The position numbers and the translations under genes are program-made. Positions 1-5,847 of a DNA stretch of 5,944 nt are shown here, piece by piece (positions within the stretch are counted from its first letter, which is position 1; each line of letters starts with the position of its first letter). The notes under the pieces were generated by a model, which was not told the DNA's origin, did not search any database, and saw nothing but the letters and a program-made list of their open reading frames with translations. The stretch is from assembly GCA_003561825.1 (NCBI GenBank), contig PWVO01000212.1, positions 1 to 5,944 on the forward strand, in the 5' to 3' direction. This stretch comes from Candidatus Woesearchaeota archaeon (GTDB lineage: Archaea > Nanobdellota > Nanobdellia > Woesearchaeales > CG1-02-33-12).

Positions 1-100
1 AAGAACAGCAAATGAATTCAATGCAGAGATAAGAGCATATTCAGAAAACCTCAAAATAAGTGACATCAAAAAAATCAGAGAAAGATTCAATATTATTTGA
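1..100 (+). CDS. C-terminal tail of an unidentified protein (5' end outside window)
   Basis: An open frame begins at base 2 and gives 32 residues before a TGA at 98-100. The tail is charged and mostly helical in character, with residues such as EIRAYSENLK and KKIRERFNII at the end. The other two plus frames stop early. Wobble positions are mainly A or C (AGA ACA GCA, ATA AGA GCA), the same style as the plus-strand helicase gene further right, which supports real coding. It converges on the U32 gene with about 31 bases between the two stops. Too little is visible to name a family. Confidence 0.6.
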   Translation, partial: RTANEFNAEIRAYSENLKISDIKKIRERFNII

Positions 101-124
101 GAAGCAATAAGCTAAATTAAGATT

Positions 125-130
125 AAAAAA
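125..130 (-). terminator. oligo-T run after the U32 gene
   Basis: Read on the minus strand, six consecutive T residues follow almost immediately after the TAG stop of the U32 gene. Archaeal RNA polymerase commonly terminates at T-rich stretches of the non-template strand without a hairpin. No stem-loop is evident. The call rests only on position and the T run. Confidence 0.35.
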
Positions 131-131
131 C

Positions 132-1352
132 CTAATCCCTCTTCTTCCACACATAAACCTTATCATTCTTTCTTGCCTGGCCTTTCACCAAAACCCCAAC
201 ACTGGAGCCTTTCTCAGCACAACTAACAGGCTTGCCATTCTTCTGAATAGAACTGGCCTTAAACTTTAAAGTGCCTGTTGTAGGCCCAATAATCATCAAA
301 GTATCCCCTTTCATAATCTTCCTGCTCTGGACAGCAACCTCAGCAGCCCTCTGCTTTGCATAAAAATTTTTCACAACACCCACAAACTCCTTGACATAAG
401 AAGCCTTAGAGCCATAGCACCTGGCCCACTCATCAGCAGGCCTGCCAAGAAAAAACCCAGAATGAAACCCTCGGTTATAAACACCCTCAAGCCCCTTGAC
501 AAAAGCCCTTTTGGCCTTCACATCAAGCTTGCCTTCATGCCACAAATCAACAGCCTTCCTGTAAGCAGAAACCACCTCAAAAGCATACTCCGGGCTCCTC
601 GCCCTGCCCTCAATCTTAAAAGCATCCACACCAGACTCAATAACCTTCTCAATAAAAGGCATAGCGCACAAATCCTTAGGGCTCAAAACATAATCCTTTC
701 CAATAACAAAAGAATGCCCCTCCTCAGCATCAGTAATAACATACTCCCTCCTGCAAGGCTGCAAACAGTCACCCCTGTTAGCACTCTTGCCAAAAACATC
801 CTGGCTCAGAAAACACCTCCCAGAAACACTCACACACATAGCCCCATGAACAAAAACCTCAATCTCAGCCTTAGTCTTTTTCTTAATCTCCCTTATCTGA
901 TCAAGAGAGCATTCCCTTGCAAGAGTAATCCTCTTAGCTCCCAGCTTTCTGTAAAACTCACACCCAGCAGCATTGCTCACACTGGCCTGAGTACTCAGAA
1001 AAATATCAATCCCATGCTTCCTGCACTCAGAAAAAACAGCCATGTCCCAGCAAATAACAGCATCAACACCAGCTTTCTTCGCAGCAGCAACAACCCTCTT
1101 AACAACACCAATCTCATCCTCAAAAACAATAGTATTAAGCGCAAGATAAGCCTTAACACCATGCCCATGAGCATAATCCACAACATCCTTAACAGAATCA
1201 GCCCTGAAATTCTCAGCAGTAATCCTCATATTAAGAACATCAAGGCCAAAATAAACAGAATCAGCCCCGGCCTTAACAGCAGACACAAGGCTTTCCCAGT
1301 TCCCTGCAGGAGCCATAATCTCAGGTTTTTTGATATTAGTTTTCCTGGCCAT
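132..1352 (-). CDS. U32 family protein (peptidase U32 / RNA hydroxylation factor-like)
   Basis: This 406-residue protein is near the usual length for the family. The N-terminal part (about residues 10-260) has the expected barrel-like pattern, with MAPAGNWESL near the start, LSTQASVSN at 119-127 and KIEGRARSPEY at 246-256. The U32 signature lies at about 166-183 (EVFVHGAMC then GRCFLS). Cys173, Cys180, Cys196 and Cys229 (in KDLC) match in order and approximate spacing the four cysteines that hold a 4Fe-4S cluster in UbiU-type members; Cys200 is an additional one. Residues from about 320 resemble the C-terminal beta domain found in many members. Family members were once annotated as collagenases, but E. 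coli relatives RlhA and TrhP act in 23S rRNA and tRNA hydroxylation and UbiU/UbiV in ubiquinone hydroxylation. An RNA-modification role is therefore inferred; the exact substrate in this archaeon is unknown. The ATG at 1352 lies about 27 bases from a TATA box, so the mRNA is probably leaderless. Confidence 0.9.
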   Translation of the reverse strand: MARKTNIKKPEIMAPAGNWESLVSAVKAGADSVYFGLDVLNMRITAENFRADSVKDVVDYAHGHGVKAYLALNTIVFEDEIGVVKRVVAAAKKAGVDAVICWDMAVFSECRKHGIDIFLSTQASVSNAAGCEFYRKLGAKRITLARECSLDQIREIKKKTKAEIEVFVHGAMCVSVSGRCFLSQDVFGKSANRGDCLQPCRREYVITDAEEGHSFVIGKDYVLSPKDLCAMPFIEKVIESGVDAFKIEGRARSPEYAFEVVSAYRKAVDLWHEGKLDVKAKRAFVKGLEGVYNRGFHSGFFLGRPADEWARCYGSKASYVKEFVGVVKNFYAKQRAAEVAVQSRKIMKGDTLMIIGPTTGTLKFKASSIQKNGKPVSCAEKGSSVGVLVKGQARKNDKVYVWKKRD

Positions 1353-1374
1353 ACCAAAAGCAAAACATCATTAC

Positions 1375-1382
1375 TATATAAA
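1375..1382 (-). promoter_or_regulatory. TATA box of the U32 gene (leaderless)
   Basis: On the minus strand the sequence reads TTTATATA. Its centre is about 27 bases upstream of the ATG at 1352, the distance at which archaeal transcription normally starts. No Shine-Dalgarno motif is present before the ATG (GCTTTTGGT only), which agrees with a leaderless transcript. Confidence 0.6.
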
Positions 1383-1406
1383 TATTTAAGAAACAGCAAA
1401 CACAAC

Positions 1407-1414
1407 ATATTTAA
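1407..1414 (+). promoter_or_regulatory. TATA-like box of the helicase-domain gene (leaderless)
   Basis: The plus strand reads ATATTTAA, centred about 28 bases before the ATG at 1438. No GGAG or GGTG motif lies between the box and the start codon, so transcription probably begins at or next to the ATG. This box and the U32 TATA box are about 30 bases apart in an 85-base divergent spacer. Confidence 0.5.
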
Positions 1415-1437
1415 CAAAATACCTTTTACAGTTTAAC

Positions 1438-2097
1438 ATGGAACTTAAAGAAATAAAAAGCCAGCTGCCTGAAAAAATATATCAGGAGCTTGAAAAAGAA
1501 ATAAAAGAGCTCAGGCCATGCCAGGAAAAAGCAATTGAAAAAGGACTGCTAAAAAGAAAAAACATCCTAATCTGCACCCCAACAGCAAGCGGCAAGACAC
1601 TCTGCGCAGAGCTCGCATTCACAAAAACAATAATGGAAAAAAAAGGCATAGCAGTCTACATAGCGCCCATGAAAGCACTTGCCTCAGAAAAATTCAAAGA
1701 CTTCAGAAGAAAATACCCATTCATAAGAACAGCACTCTCAATAGGAGACATAGACTCCTCAGACCCATACCTTGCAGACTATGACTTAATAATAACCACC
1801 AGCGAGAAATTCGACTCATTAATCAGGCACAAAGCCCCCTGGCTCAGCAGCATAGGCCTGGTAATAGTAGATGAAATCCACCTGCTAAATGACCCAAAAA
1901 GAGGCCCAACATTGGAAATACTCATAACAATCCTTAGAAAAATACTCAAAGAAATCCAGATAATAGGCCTCTCAGCAACAATAGGCAATCCTGAGCAGCT
2001 TTCAGAATGGCTTGATGCTGAATTAGTAATAGACAGCTGGAGGCCCACAAAACTCCACAAAGGAGTTTTCTTCAATGGAAAAATAGAATTTGAATAA
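1438..2097 (+). CDS. Isolated RecA1 domain of a Ski2/Hel308-like helicase
   Basis: The 219-residue product carries the first half of a superfamily 2 DExH helicase core. Visible motifs in order are a Q-like motif LRPCQEKAI (25-33), Walker A/motif I TPTASGKT (47-54), motif Ia APMKALASEK (76-85), motif Ib TSEKFDSLI (121-129), motif II DEIH (145-148) and motif III SAT (179-181) followed by IGNPEQLSEWL. The last residues, WRPTKLHKGVFF and KIEFE, correspond to the segment that in Hel308-type enzymes leads into RecA2. The protein stops there, about one third of the roughly 700 residues usual for Hel308. RecA2 (motifs IV-VI), the winged helix and the ratchet domain are absent, and no plus-strand gene follows. 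Motifs I-III are intact, so ATP could be bound, but unwinding alone is unlikely. It may be a split-gene half, a regulatory RecA1 protein or a degraded remnant. The TAA at 2095-2097 is two bases from the stop of the convergent membrane gene. Confidence 0.85.
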   Translation: MELKEIKSQLPEKIYQELEKEIKELRPCQEKAIEKGLLKRKNILICTPTASGKTLCAELAFTKTIMEKKGIAVYIAPMKALASEKFKDFRRKYPFIRTALSIGDIDSSDPYLADYDLIITTSEKFDSLIRHKAPWLSSIGLVIVDEIHLLNDPKRGPTLEILITILRKILKEIQIIGLSATIGNPEQLSEWLDAELVIDSWRPTKLHKGVFFNGKIEFE

Positions 2098-2099
2098 AA

Positions 2100-2444
2100 C
2101 TATTTCTTAAGTTCCCACTTAATGCCTCCAATTCTGCATGCAGACTTATTATAGATAAAAGCAACAATCCATCCAAAAATAAACCCAAGAACACCATATA
2201 CAAGAGCAAAAGAAACAAGCAGTAACAAAGCAGAAATAAAATAAAGATTCATTACCTGAACATTATTAGGCCTGTAAATAAAAGATAAAAAAATAGTGAA
2301 CAGCCCAAGGAAAAACCCAAGCACAAGCATAATAAGCCCGTGAATCTTTGCTATTGAAAGCAAGTCAATCTTCGAAAGCTCAACATTAAGCTTGTCCTCT
2401 TCTGCTTTTCTTGATATTGTTTTTTTCTTCTTCATTGTAATCAC
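2100..2444 (-). CDS. Small membrane protein, DUF3566-like, unknown function
   Basis: The 114-residue product begins with a lysine-rich cytoplasmic segment (KKKK near residue 5). Hydrophobic stretches follow at about 34-57 and 66-98; the second is long enough for two helices. The end, with YNKSACRIGGIKWEL, resembles the closing motif of DUF3566-type membrane proteins (a helix followed by YN, a short polar stretch and GGI). That family link is from memory and tentative. The start is taken as the GTG at 2444-2442: a GGAG motif at 2453-2450 lies five bases upstream, whereas the in-frame ATG at 2435 is 14 bases away. The GTG overlaps the TGA of the upstream DUF4013 gene as GTGA, which indicates translational coupling. 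No enzymatic motif is visible. Confidence 0.8.
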   Translation of the reverse strand: MITMKKKKTISRKAEEDKLNVELSKIDLLSIAKIHGLIMLVLGFFLGLFTIFLSFIYRPNNVQVMNLYFISALLLLVSFALVYGVLGFIFGWIVAFIYNKSACRIGGIKWELKK

Positions 2445-3145
2445 CGAATCTCCTTATAAGCTTCCCCGAACATTGTAAACTGGATTATCATCACAATCAT
2501 GGATGCAAAACCAGAAATGATCCATGGAATAATCACAGTAACAGCTGTCAGCCCACTCAAAAACCCTGCAATCATGCTGACCAAAATAGAAATCAGCAGA
2601 AACACAAGCCAAACAACAAGGTATCTTGAAGTAAATGCCTTCCTGAAAACCTTGTTGAAATTAAAAGCATCTGCAAAGACACCTTTTTCAGCAAAGCTCA
2701 TAAAAGCCATTGGCAAAACATACCCTATAACCAAAGCAAGGAGCAAAATCAGGACAATCCACGAAAAAGCAGCAGCTAATTCTGGAGCCAAAACAGATAT
2801 TATTGCCTCAGGATTTCCTGACATCATATCTGCTGCAATAATCTCTCCAATTGATCTCATAATAACTGTGCCGACAGATAAAAACCCAATAATAATAACA
2901 GGAAGCATATATATCAGCCCAATCAGCAATATAAAAAAGCCATTAACAATAAGCTTTCCCCAGTCCTTCCATTCAGGAAGCTTAAAATCCTTTTTCATAG
3001 ATGTTCTTGCACACTCAACACTGTATCCAGATGAAAAAAGCCCAGTAATAATATTAATTACCGGAATCATCAGAAAAAGCGCGCCAATACCAAGCTTCTT
3101 AAAATCCTGGAAAGGCCTCTTTATTGCCTTCTCAAAATCCACCAT
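2441..3145 (-). CDS. DUF4013 domain multi-pass membrane protein
   Basis: The product is 234 residues with an ATG at 3145. Hydrophobic segments fall at about residues 18-41, 66-95, 125-149, 175-197 and 200-226, so five or six membrane helices are likely. Several features fit DUF4013, common in archaea and bacteria and of unknown function: the opening KAIKRPFQDFKKLGIG, a PVINIITG turn after the first helix, the LPEWKDWGKL motif at about 56-65 and IYMLP at about 78-82. An in-frame GTG nine bases earlier exists, but it falls inside the GAGGTGG ribosome-binding site, so the ATG is preferred. The gene is first in a two-gene unit with the small membrane protein, whose start overlaps this stop. I infer the two act in the same membrane, but no substrate or partner can be read from the sequence. 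Confidence 0.88.
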   Translation of the reverse strand: MVDFEKAIKRPFQDFKKLGIGALFLMIPVINIITGLFSSGYSVECARTSMKKDFKLPEWKDWGKLIVNGFFILLIGLIYMLPVIIIGFLSVGTVIMRSIGEIIAADMMSGNPEAIISVLAPELAAAFSWIVLILLLALVIGYVLPMAFMSFAEKGVFADAFNFNKVFRKAFTSRYLVVWLVFLLISILVSMIAGFLSGLTAVTVIIPWIISGFASMIVMIIQFTMFGEAYKEIR

Positions 3146-3150
3146 AAATA

Positions 3151-3157
3151 CCACCTC
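3151..3157 (-). promoter_or_regulatory. Shine-Dalgarno site deciding the DUF4013 start
   Basis: On the minus strand GAGGTGG is followed by a five-base spacer and then the ATG at 3145. It is a strong match to the archaeal 16S rRNA 3' end. It rules against the GTG at 3154, which overlaps it. Confidence 0.75.
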
Positions 3158-3192
3158 TAATAGTTTTTAATCTTCTCTATAAAGCAACATGG

Positions 3193-3200
3193 ATATATAA
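3193..3200 (-). promoter_or_regulatory. TATA box of the DUF4013 operon
   Basis: The minus strand reads TTATATAT, centred about 51 bases upstream of the DUF4013 ATG. Transcription would start near 3170, leaving a leader of about 25 bases that contains the Shine-Dalgarno site. This makes the membrane-protein pair a unit separate from ftsY. Confidence 0.55.
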
Positions 3201-3210
3201 GCTTTTCTGT

Positions 3211-3215
3211 AAAAA
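3211..3215 (-). terminator. oligo-T run after ftsY
   Basis: Five T residues on the minus strand follow the ftsY TGA (3221-3223) within six bases, just before the next promoter. This fits a short archaeal T-run terminator. It is weak in length, and no hairpin is seen. Confidence 0.3.
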
Positions 3216-3220
3216 GGCCC

Positions 3221-4360
3221 TCACAGGCTAATCTCAGAAACAAGCTTCTCAGCATCAAACTCAGCAAGATCATCATACTCCTGGCCAGTCCCAAGATAAA
3301 GAACAGGCTTCTTAGTAACATAAGAAATAGAAATAGCAGCCCCCCCTTTCTCATCAACATCAGACTTAGTAAGAATAATCCCGTCAATCCCAAGAGCCTC
3401 ATTAAACCTCTGGGCCTGCTCAACACAGTCATTTCCTGTTATGCTCTCCCCCACGAAAATAGTCATGTCAGGCTTAACAACCCTTGAAAGCTTCTTGACC
3501 TCATCCATAAGATTAACATTTGAGTGAAGCCTGCCAGCAGTGTCAATAAGAACAACATCAGCTCTCTTTGACTCAGCATACTTAACAGCATCAAAAGCAA
3601 CAGCAGCAGCATCAGACCCATAGCTGTGCTTTATCAGCCTCACTCCTAGATTATCTGCATGAAGCTGAAGCTGCTCAATTGAAGCAGCCCTGAAAGTGTC
3701 ACCAGCAGCAAGCACACAGCTAAGGCCTTTCTTCTTAAGAAGATGGCAAACCTTTGCAATAGTAGTAGTCTTTCCAGAGCCATTTATTCCCACAAAGCTA
3801 ACAACAAAAGGCCTCTTCTCCTTAACCCTTTCCTTAATCACATCAATCATGCTGAACCTGCTTGAGTCAAGGATCTCGCTTATAGACCTCTTAAGTGTGT
3901 TTGAGACAACCTCACTAACCCTTTTTCTCATTATGCTCTTGTCAACAAGCTCATTCTTAAGGTCATTCTTTATCTTCTCAATCACCTCAACAGCAACATT
4001 GTTCTGCATAAGCTCAATCTCAATGCCAAAAAAAAGATCCTCAAACTGCTTTTCAGAGAGATTCTTTTTAGAAATAGCATCAGATATCCTGCTGAAAACC
4101 CCATGTTTCTTTTCATCCTTTGCCTGCTCAGCTAATCCTGCATCATCCTCAACAGCTTTTTCCTCAGAAGCAACAGAAGGCTCAGCTTTCTTTTTCCCGG
4201 AATCCTTCTTAACAGCCCTTTTTTCAGGAGAAACTTCAGGCTCCTCAGGAGAAACAGCCTCCTCTGGCTGCTTTGCCTCTTCAGCGCCAATCTCCTTCTC
4301 AACATCAGAAGAAAACTTAGAAAAAGCCTTCTTGAACTTGTCCTTTAAAAACCCAAACAT
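3221..4360 (-). CDS. ftsY: Signal recognition particle receptor FtsY
   Basis: This SRP GTPase docks SRP-bound ribosomes at the membrane for co-translational protein insertion. The product is 379 residues. It begins MFGFLKDKFKKAFSKF, a basic amphipathic helix typical of archaeal FtsY, followed by an acidic, low-complexity linker to about residue 85. The N domain spans about 86-180. The GTPase G domain shows G1 GINGSGKTT (191-199), DTFRAASIEQL (221-231, the SRP-GTPase insertion-box region), G3 DTAGR (273-277), VGESITGNDCVEQA (303-316), G4 TKSDVDEKGGA (331-341) and G5 GTGQ (357-360). All nucleotide-binding motifs are present. The ATG at 4360 is preferred because it gives the standard N-terminus; a GTG at 4366 in the same frame would add two residues and overlap the pfdA stop. 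With that ATG, two bases separate it from pfdA, so the two genes are co-transcribed. Confidence 0.97.
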   Translation of the reverse strand: MFGFLKDKFKKAFSKFSSDVEKEIGAEEAKQPEEAVSPEEPEVSPEKRAVKKDSGKKKAEPSVASEEKAVEDDAGLAEQAKDEKKHGVFSRISDAISKKNLSEKQFEDLFFGIEIELMQNNVAVEVIEKIKNDLKNELVDKSIMRKRVSEVVSNTLKRSISEILDSSRFSMIDVIKERVKEKRPFVVSFVGINGSGKTTTIAKVCHLLKKKGLSCVLAAGDTFRAASIEQLQLHADNLGVRLIKHSYGSDAAAVAFDAVKYAESKRADVVLIDTAGRLHSNVNLMDEVKKLSRVVKPDMTIFVGESITGNDCVEQAQRFNEALGIDGIILTKSDVDEKGGAAISISYVTKKPVLYLGTGQEYDDLAEFDAEKLVSEISL

Positions 4361-4362
4361 CT

Positions 4363-4779
4363 TCACTTACCGCCAAAAACCTTCTTAATCTCCTGCTCAA
4401 GCCCCAGAGCATAATTGCTTATCCTCTGCATCTCAGAAAGAGTTGCAGAATGATAGCCTTTAACAGCCTCAAGCTTTGCCCTAACAAAATCCTCTGCCTG
4501 CTCAATAGTCTTATTAACCATAACACCATTTCCAACATTAACAACCAATCCCTTATTATCCTTTAGCTCTGCCTTTGCATATATCCCAGAGCTAAGTGAA
4601 ACCAGAATCTCTGATCCCTCTTTAACTGACTTAAAGCCCTCAATTGCATCAATAATGCCCTGCAGATTATTAATCTGCTCCTCAATAGCCATAATCTGGC
4701 CCTGCACATTCTTAAGGCTTTCATCAATAAGCTGAAGCTCAGTGTACATCTGCTGAATCCTTTGCTGGTCTTTTTCCAT
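4363..4779 (-). CDS. pfdA: Prefoldin subunit alpha
   Basis: The 138-residue product has the usual size for archaeal prefoldin alpha, a subunit of the cytosolic hexamer (two alpha, four beta) that captures unfolded proteins and hands them to the thermosome. An N-terminal coiled coil covers about residues 3-48 (heptad-like pattern through IDESLKNVQGQI and EEQINNLQGI). The central hairpin region contains EGSEILVSLSSGIYAKAEL and VVNVGNGVMVNKTIEQA, both characteristic of the alpha class. A C-terminal coiled coil runs from about 93 to 135. The ATG at 4779 is preceded by a G-rich ribosome-binding site. It lies eight bases after the scpA stop and directly before ftsY, an adjacency common in archaea. 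Confidence 0.96.
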   Translation of the reverse strand: MEKDQQRIQQMYTELQLIDESLKNVQGQIMAIEEQINNLQGIIDAIEGFKSVKEGSEILVSLSSGIYAKAELKDNKGLVVNVGNGVMVNKTIEQAEDFVRAKLEAVKGYHSATLSEMQRISNYALGLEQEIKKVFGGK

Positions 4780-4782
4780 AAT

Positions 4783-4788
4783 CCCCCC
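4783..4788 (-). promoter_or_regulatory. Poly-G ribosome-binding site of pfdA
   Basis: Six G residues on the minus strand precede the pfdA ATG by three bases (GGGGGG, ATT, ATG). The first G is also the last base of the scpA TAG stop, so termination of scpA places a ribosome directly over the pfdA site. The homopolymer is unusual compared with the GGAG/GGTG motifs used by other genes in the window, and the spacing is short. Confidence 0.5.
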
Positions 4789-5816
4789 TATAATACACTC
4801 TCAATGATAATATTCTTAGTCTCCTGGAAGCCCGTAGTTGACCTTAGGCTTGAGGCAAGCTCCTTATCCCCGAGAACATCACCTACCCAAGCAGCAAAAT
4901 CATTCTTTTTCCTGCTCACATGATGCCTGAAAGTCTTTCTGTCAATTGACTGAATATGCTCAGCAAGCTCATTTATGTTCCTTGCCTTTGTGCCATTGCA
5001 GAAAACAAAATAATCAGAAGCCATAATCTTAACATCCTTCCTCCCGCTAAGCTCTTTTTCAACCTCTCTACCTGATCTTGCCTTATTAAGCAATATCTCA
5101 ATCTCCCCAAAATGCTGCTCCTGCATAACATCAATCTTCCTGTCATTTGTCAGGTGAAGAACAGGAATAAAAGTAAGAACCTTATCCTCCTTGCTGTCAG
5201 AAGGGATAAGCTGAGTAAAAGTAAGCCTCTGCTGCGATTTATTCTCAAAAAAGAACGCATTAATCTTCCCGTAAACCTCTTTTATGATGCTCGTAATCTC
5301 AACTGTTTTCTTAGGCACATAAGGCTTAGGCTCAGGAATTGTCCTCATAACCCTTCTCTTCTGCACATCAAGTGCCTTCTGCAAGGCATCCATAAGGTCA
5401 TAAACAGAAACCTTTCTCTCCCTGGGCTGCGGAGTCCTTGGCGATAAAGAAGGCCTCTCTGGTCTCAAATTAGGATCCCCACCGAAATCAAGCTGGCTTT
5501 CAAGCTCATCATAAAACTCATCCTGAAGCTCATCAATATCCTTAGATGCCATAAGCCTGTCAAGCTCATTTATATCCTCGCCAACCAGCCTGTTAGACTT
5601 AATCCTCAGCAATATTGCAGCAGCAAGAACAACCTTTCCTGAAATTCTGAAATCCATATCCTTCAGCTTCTTAAGCATCTCAATATACTTCTTGGCCAGG
5701 AGAGAGATGTCAATATCCCAGGGGTTCATCTCTTCAGTCTTGATCAAGTTAAGAATAATAGTCTGCCAAGTAATCTCATCCTTATCAAACAAAATCTCAA
5801 ATATCTTTTCCTGCAT
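4788..5816 (-). CDS. scpA: ScpA-type kleisin with extra C-terminal DUF5752-like domain
   Basis: ScpA is the kleisin that bridges the heads of Smc dimers in chromosome condensation and segregation. The product is 342 residues; ordinary ScpA is about 230-270. The N-terminal Smc-binding domain (about 1-80) shows the hallmark segment MNPWDIDISLLAKKYIEM (30-47) and GKVVLAAAILLRIKS (60-74). A variable acidic then proline/arginine-rich linker follows (about 80-135). The winged-helix C domain lies at about 168-245, ending VMQEQHFGEIEILL. Beyond it is an extra block of about 65 residues: YFVFCNGTKARNINELAEH, then TFRHHV, then KNDFAAWVGDVLGDKELA. This matches my recollection of DUF5752, a small domain common in DPANN archaea. 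The ATG at 5816 is preferred over a GTG at 5825 because it gives a standard N-terminus and lies about 27 bases from a TATA box. It leads the scpA-pfdA-ftsY cluster. Confidence 0.92.
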   Translation of the reverse strand: MQEKIFEILFDKDEITWQTIILNLIKTEEMNPWDIDISLLAKKYIEMLKKLKDMDFRISGKVVLAAAILLRIKSNRLVGEDINELDRLMASKDIDELQDEFYDELESQLDFGGDPNLRPERPSLSPRTPQPRERKVSVYDLMDALQKALDVQKRRVMRTIPEPKPYVPKKTVEITSIIKEVYGKINAFFFENKSQQRLTFTQLIPSDSKEDKVLTFIPVLHLTNDRKIDVMQEQHFGEIEILLNKARSGREVEKELSGRKDVKIMASDYFVFCNGTKARNINELAEHIQSIDRKTFRHHVSRKKNDFAAWVGDVLGDKELASSLRSTTGFQETKNIIIESVL

Positions 5817-5839
5817 ATTCCACACAAAATTGAAAATAC

Positions 5840-5847
5840 TTTATAAA
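5840..5847 (-). promoter_or_regulatory. TATA box upstream of scpA
   Basis: The palindromic TTTATAAA is centred about 27-28 bases from the ATG at 5816, which would give a leaderless scpA mRNA. No convincing Shine-Dalgarno motif precedes the ATG. The TAA stop of the upstream frame is embedded in the box (5841-5843). A second TATA-like element, TATAAAAAA on the minus strand near 5870-5878, could act as an alternative with a leader of about 30 bases. Confidence 0.5.

Noticed and set aside
995..1417. Two leucine-rich 63-codon open frames on the minus strand overlapping the U32 gene
   Set aside because: They are alternate-frame readings of U32 coding sequence. The leucine runs come from GT-rich codons read out of frame.
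462..1436. A 324-codon open frame on the plus strand opposite the U32 gene
   Set aside because: It is antisense to a clear family protein, and its product is dominated by Ser, Asn, Leu and Ile with no motif. It arises because the minus-strand gene rarely uses codons whose complement makes a plus-strand stop in that frame. It also runs through the divergent promoter region.
2499..3170. A 223-codon open frame on the plus strand opposite the DUF4013 gene
   Set aside because: The DUF4013 motifs, TATA box and Shine-Dalgarno site all support the minus strand. The plus product shows no domain.
4130..4320. Low-complexity, repeat-like stretch within ftsY
   Set aside because: It encodes the acidic Glu/Ala/Lys/Pro linker common between the membrane-targeting helix and the N domain of FtsY. 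No regular repeat unit could be defined.
3696..4388. A 230-codon plus-strand open frame opposite ftsY, with Ser/Phe-rich hydrophobic stretches
   Set aside because: It is a shadow of ftsY. The serine-rich region mirrors the acidic linker codons, and there is no promoter or ribosome-binding site.
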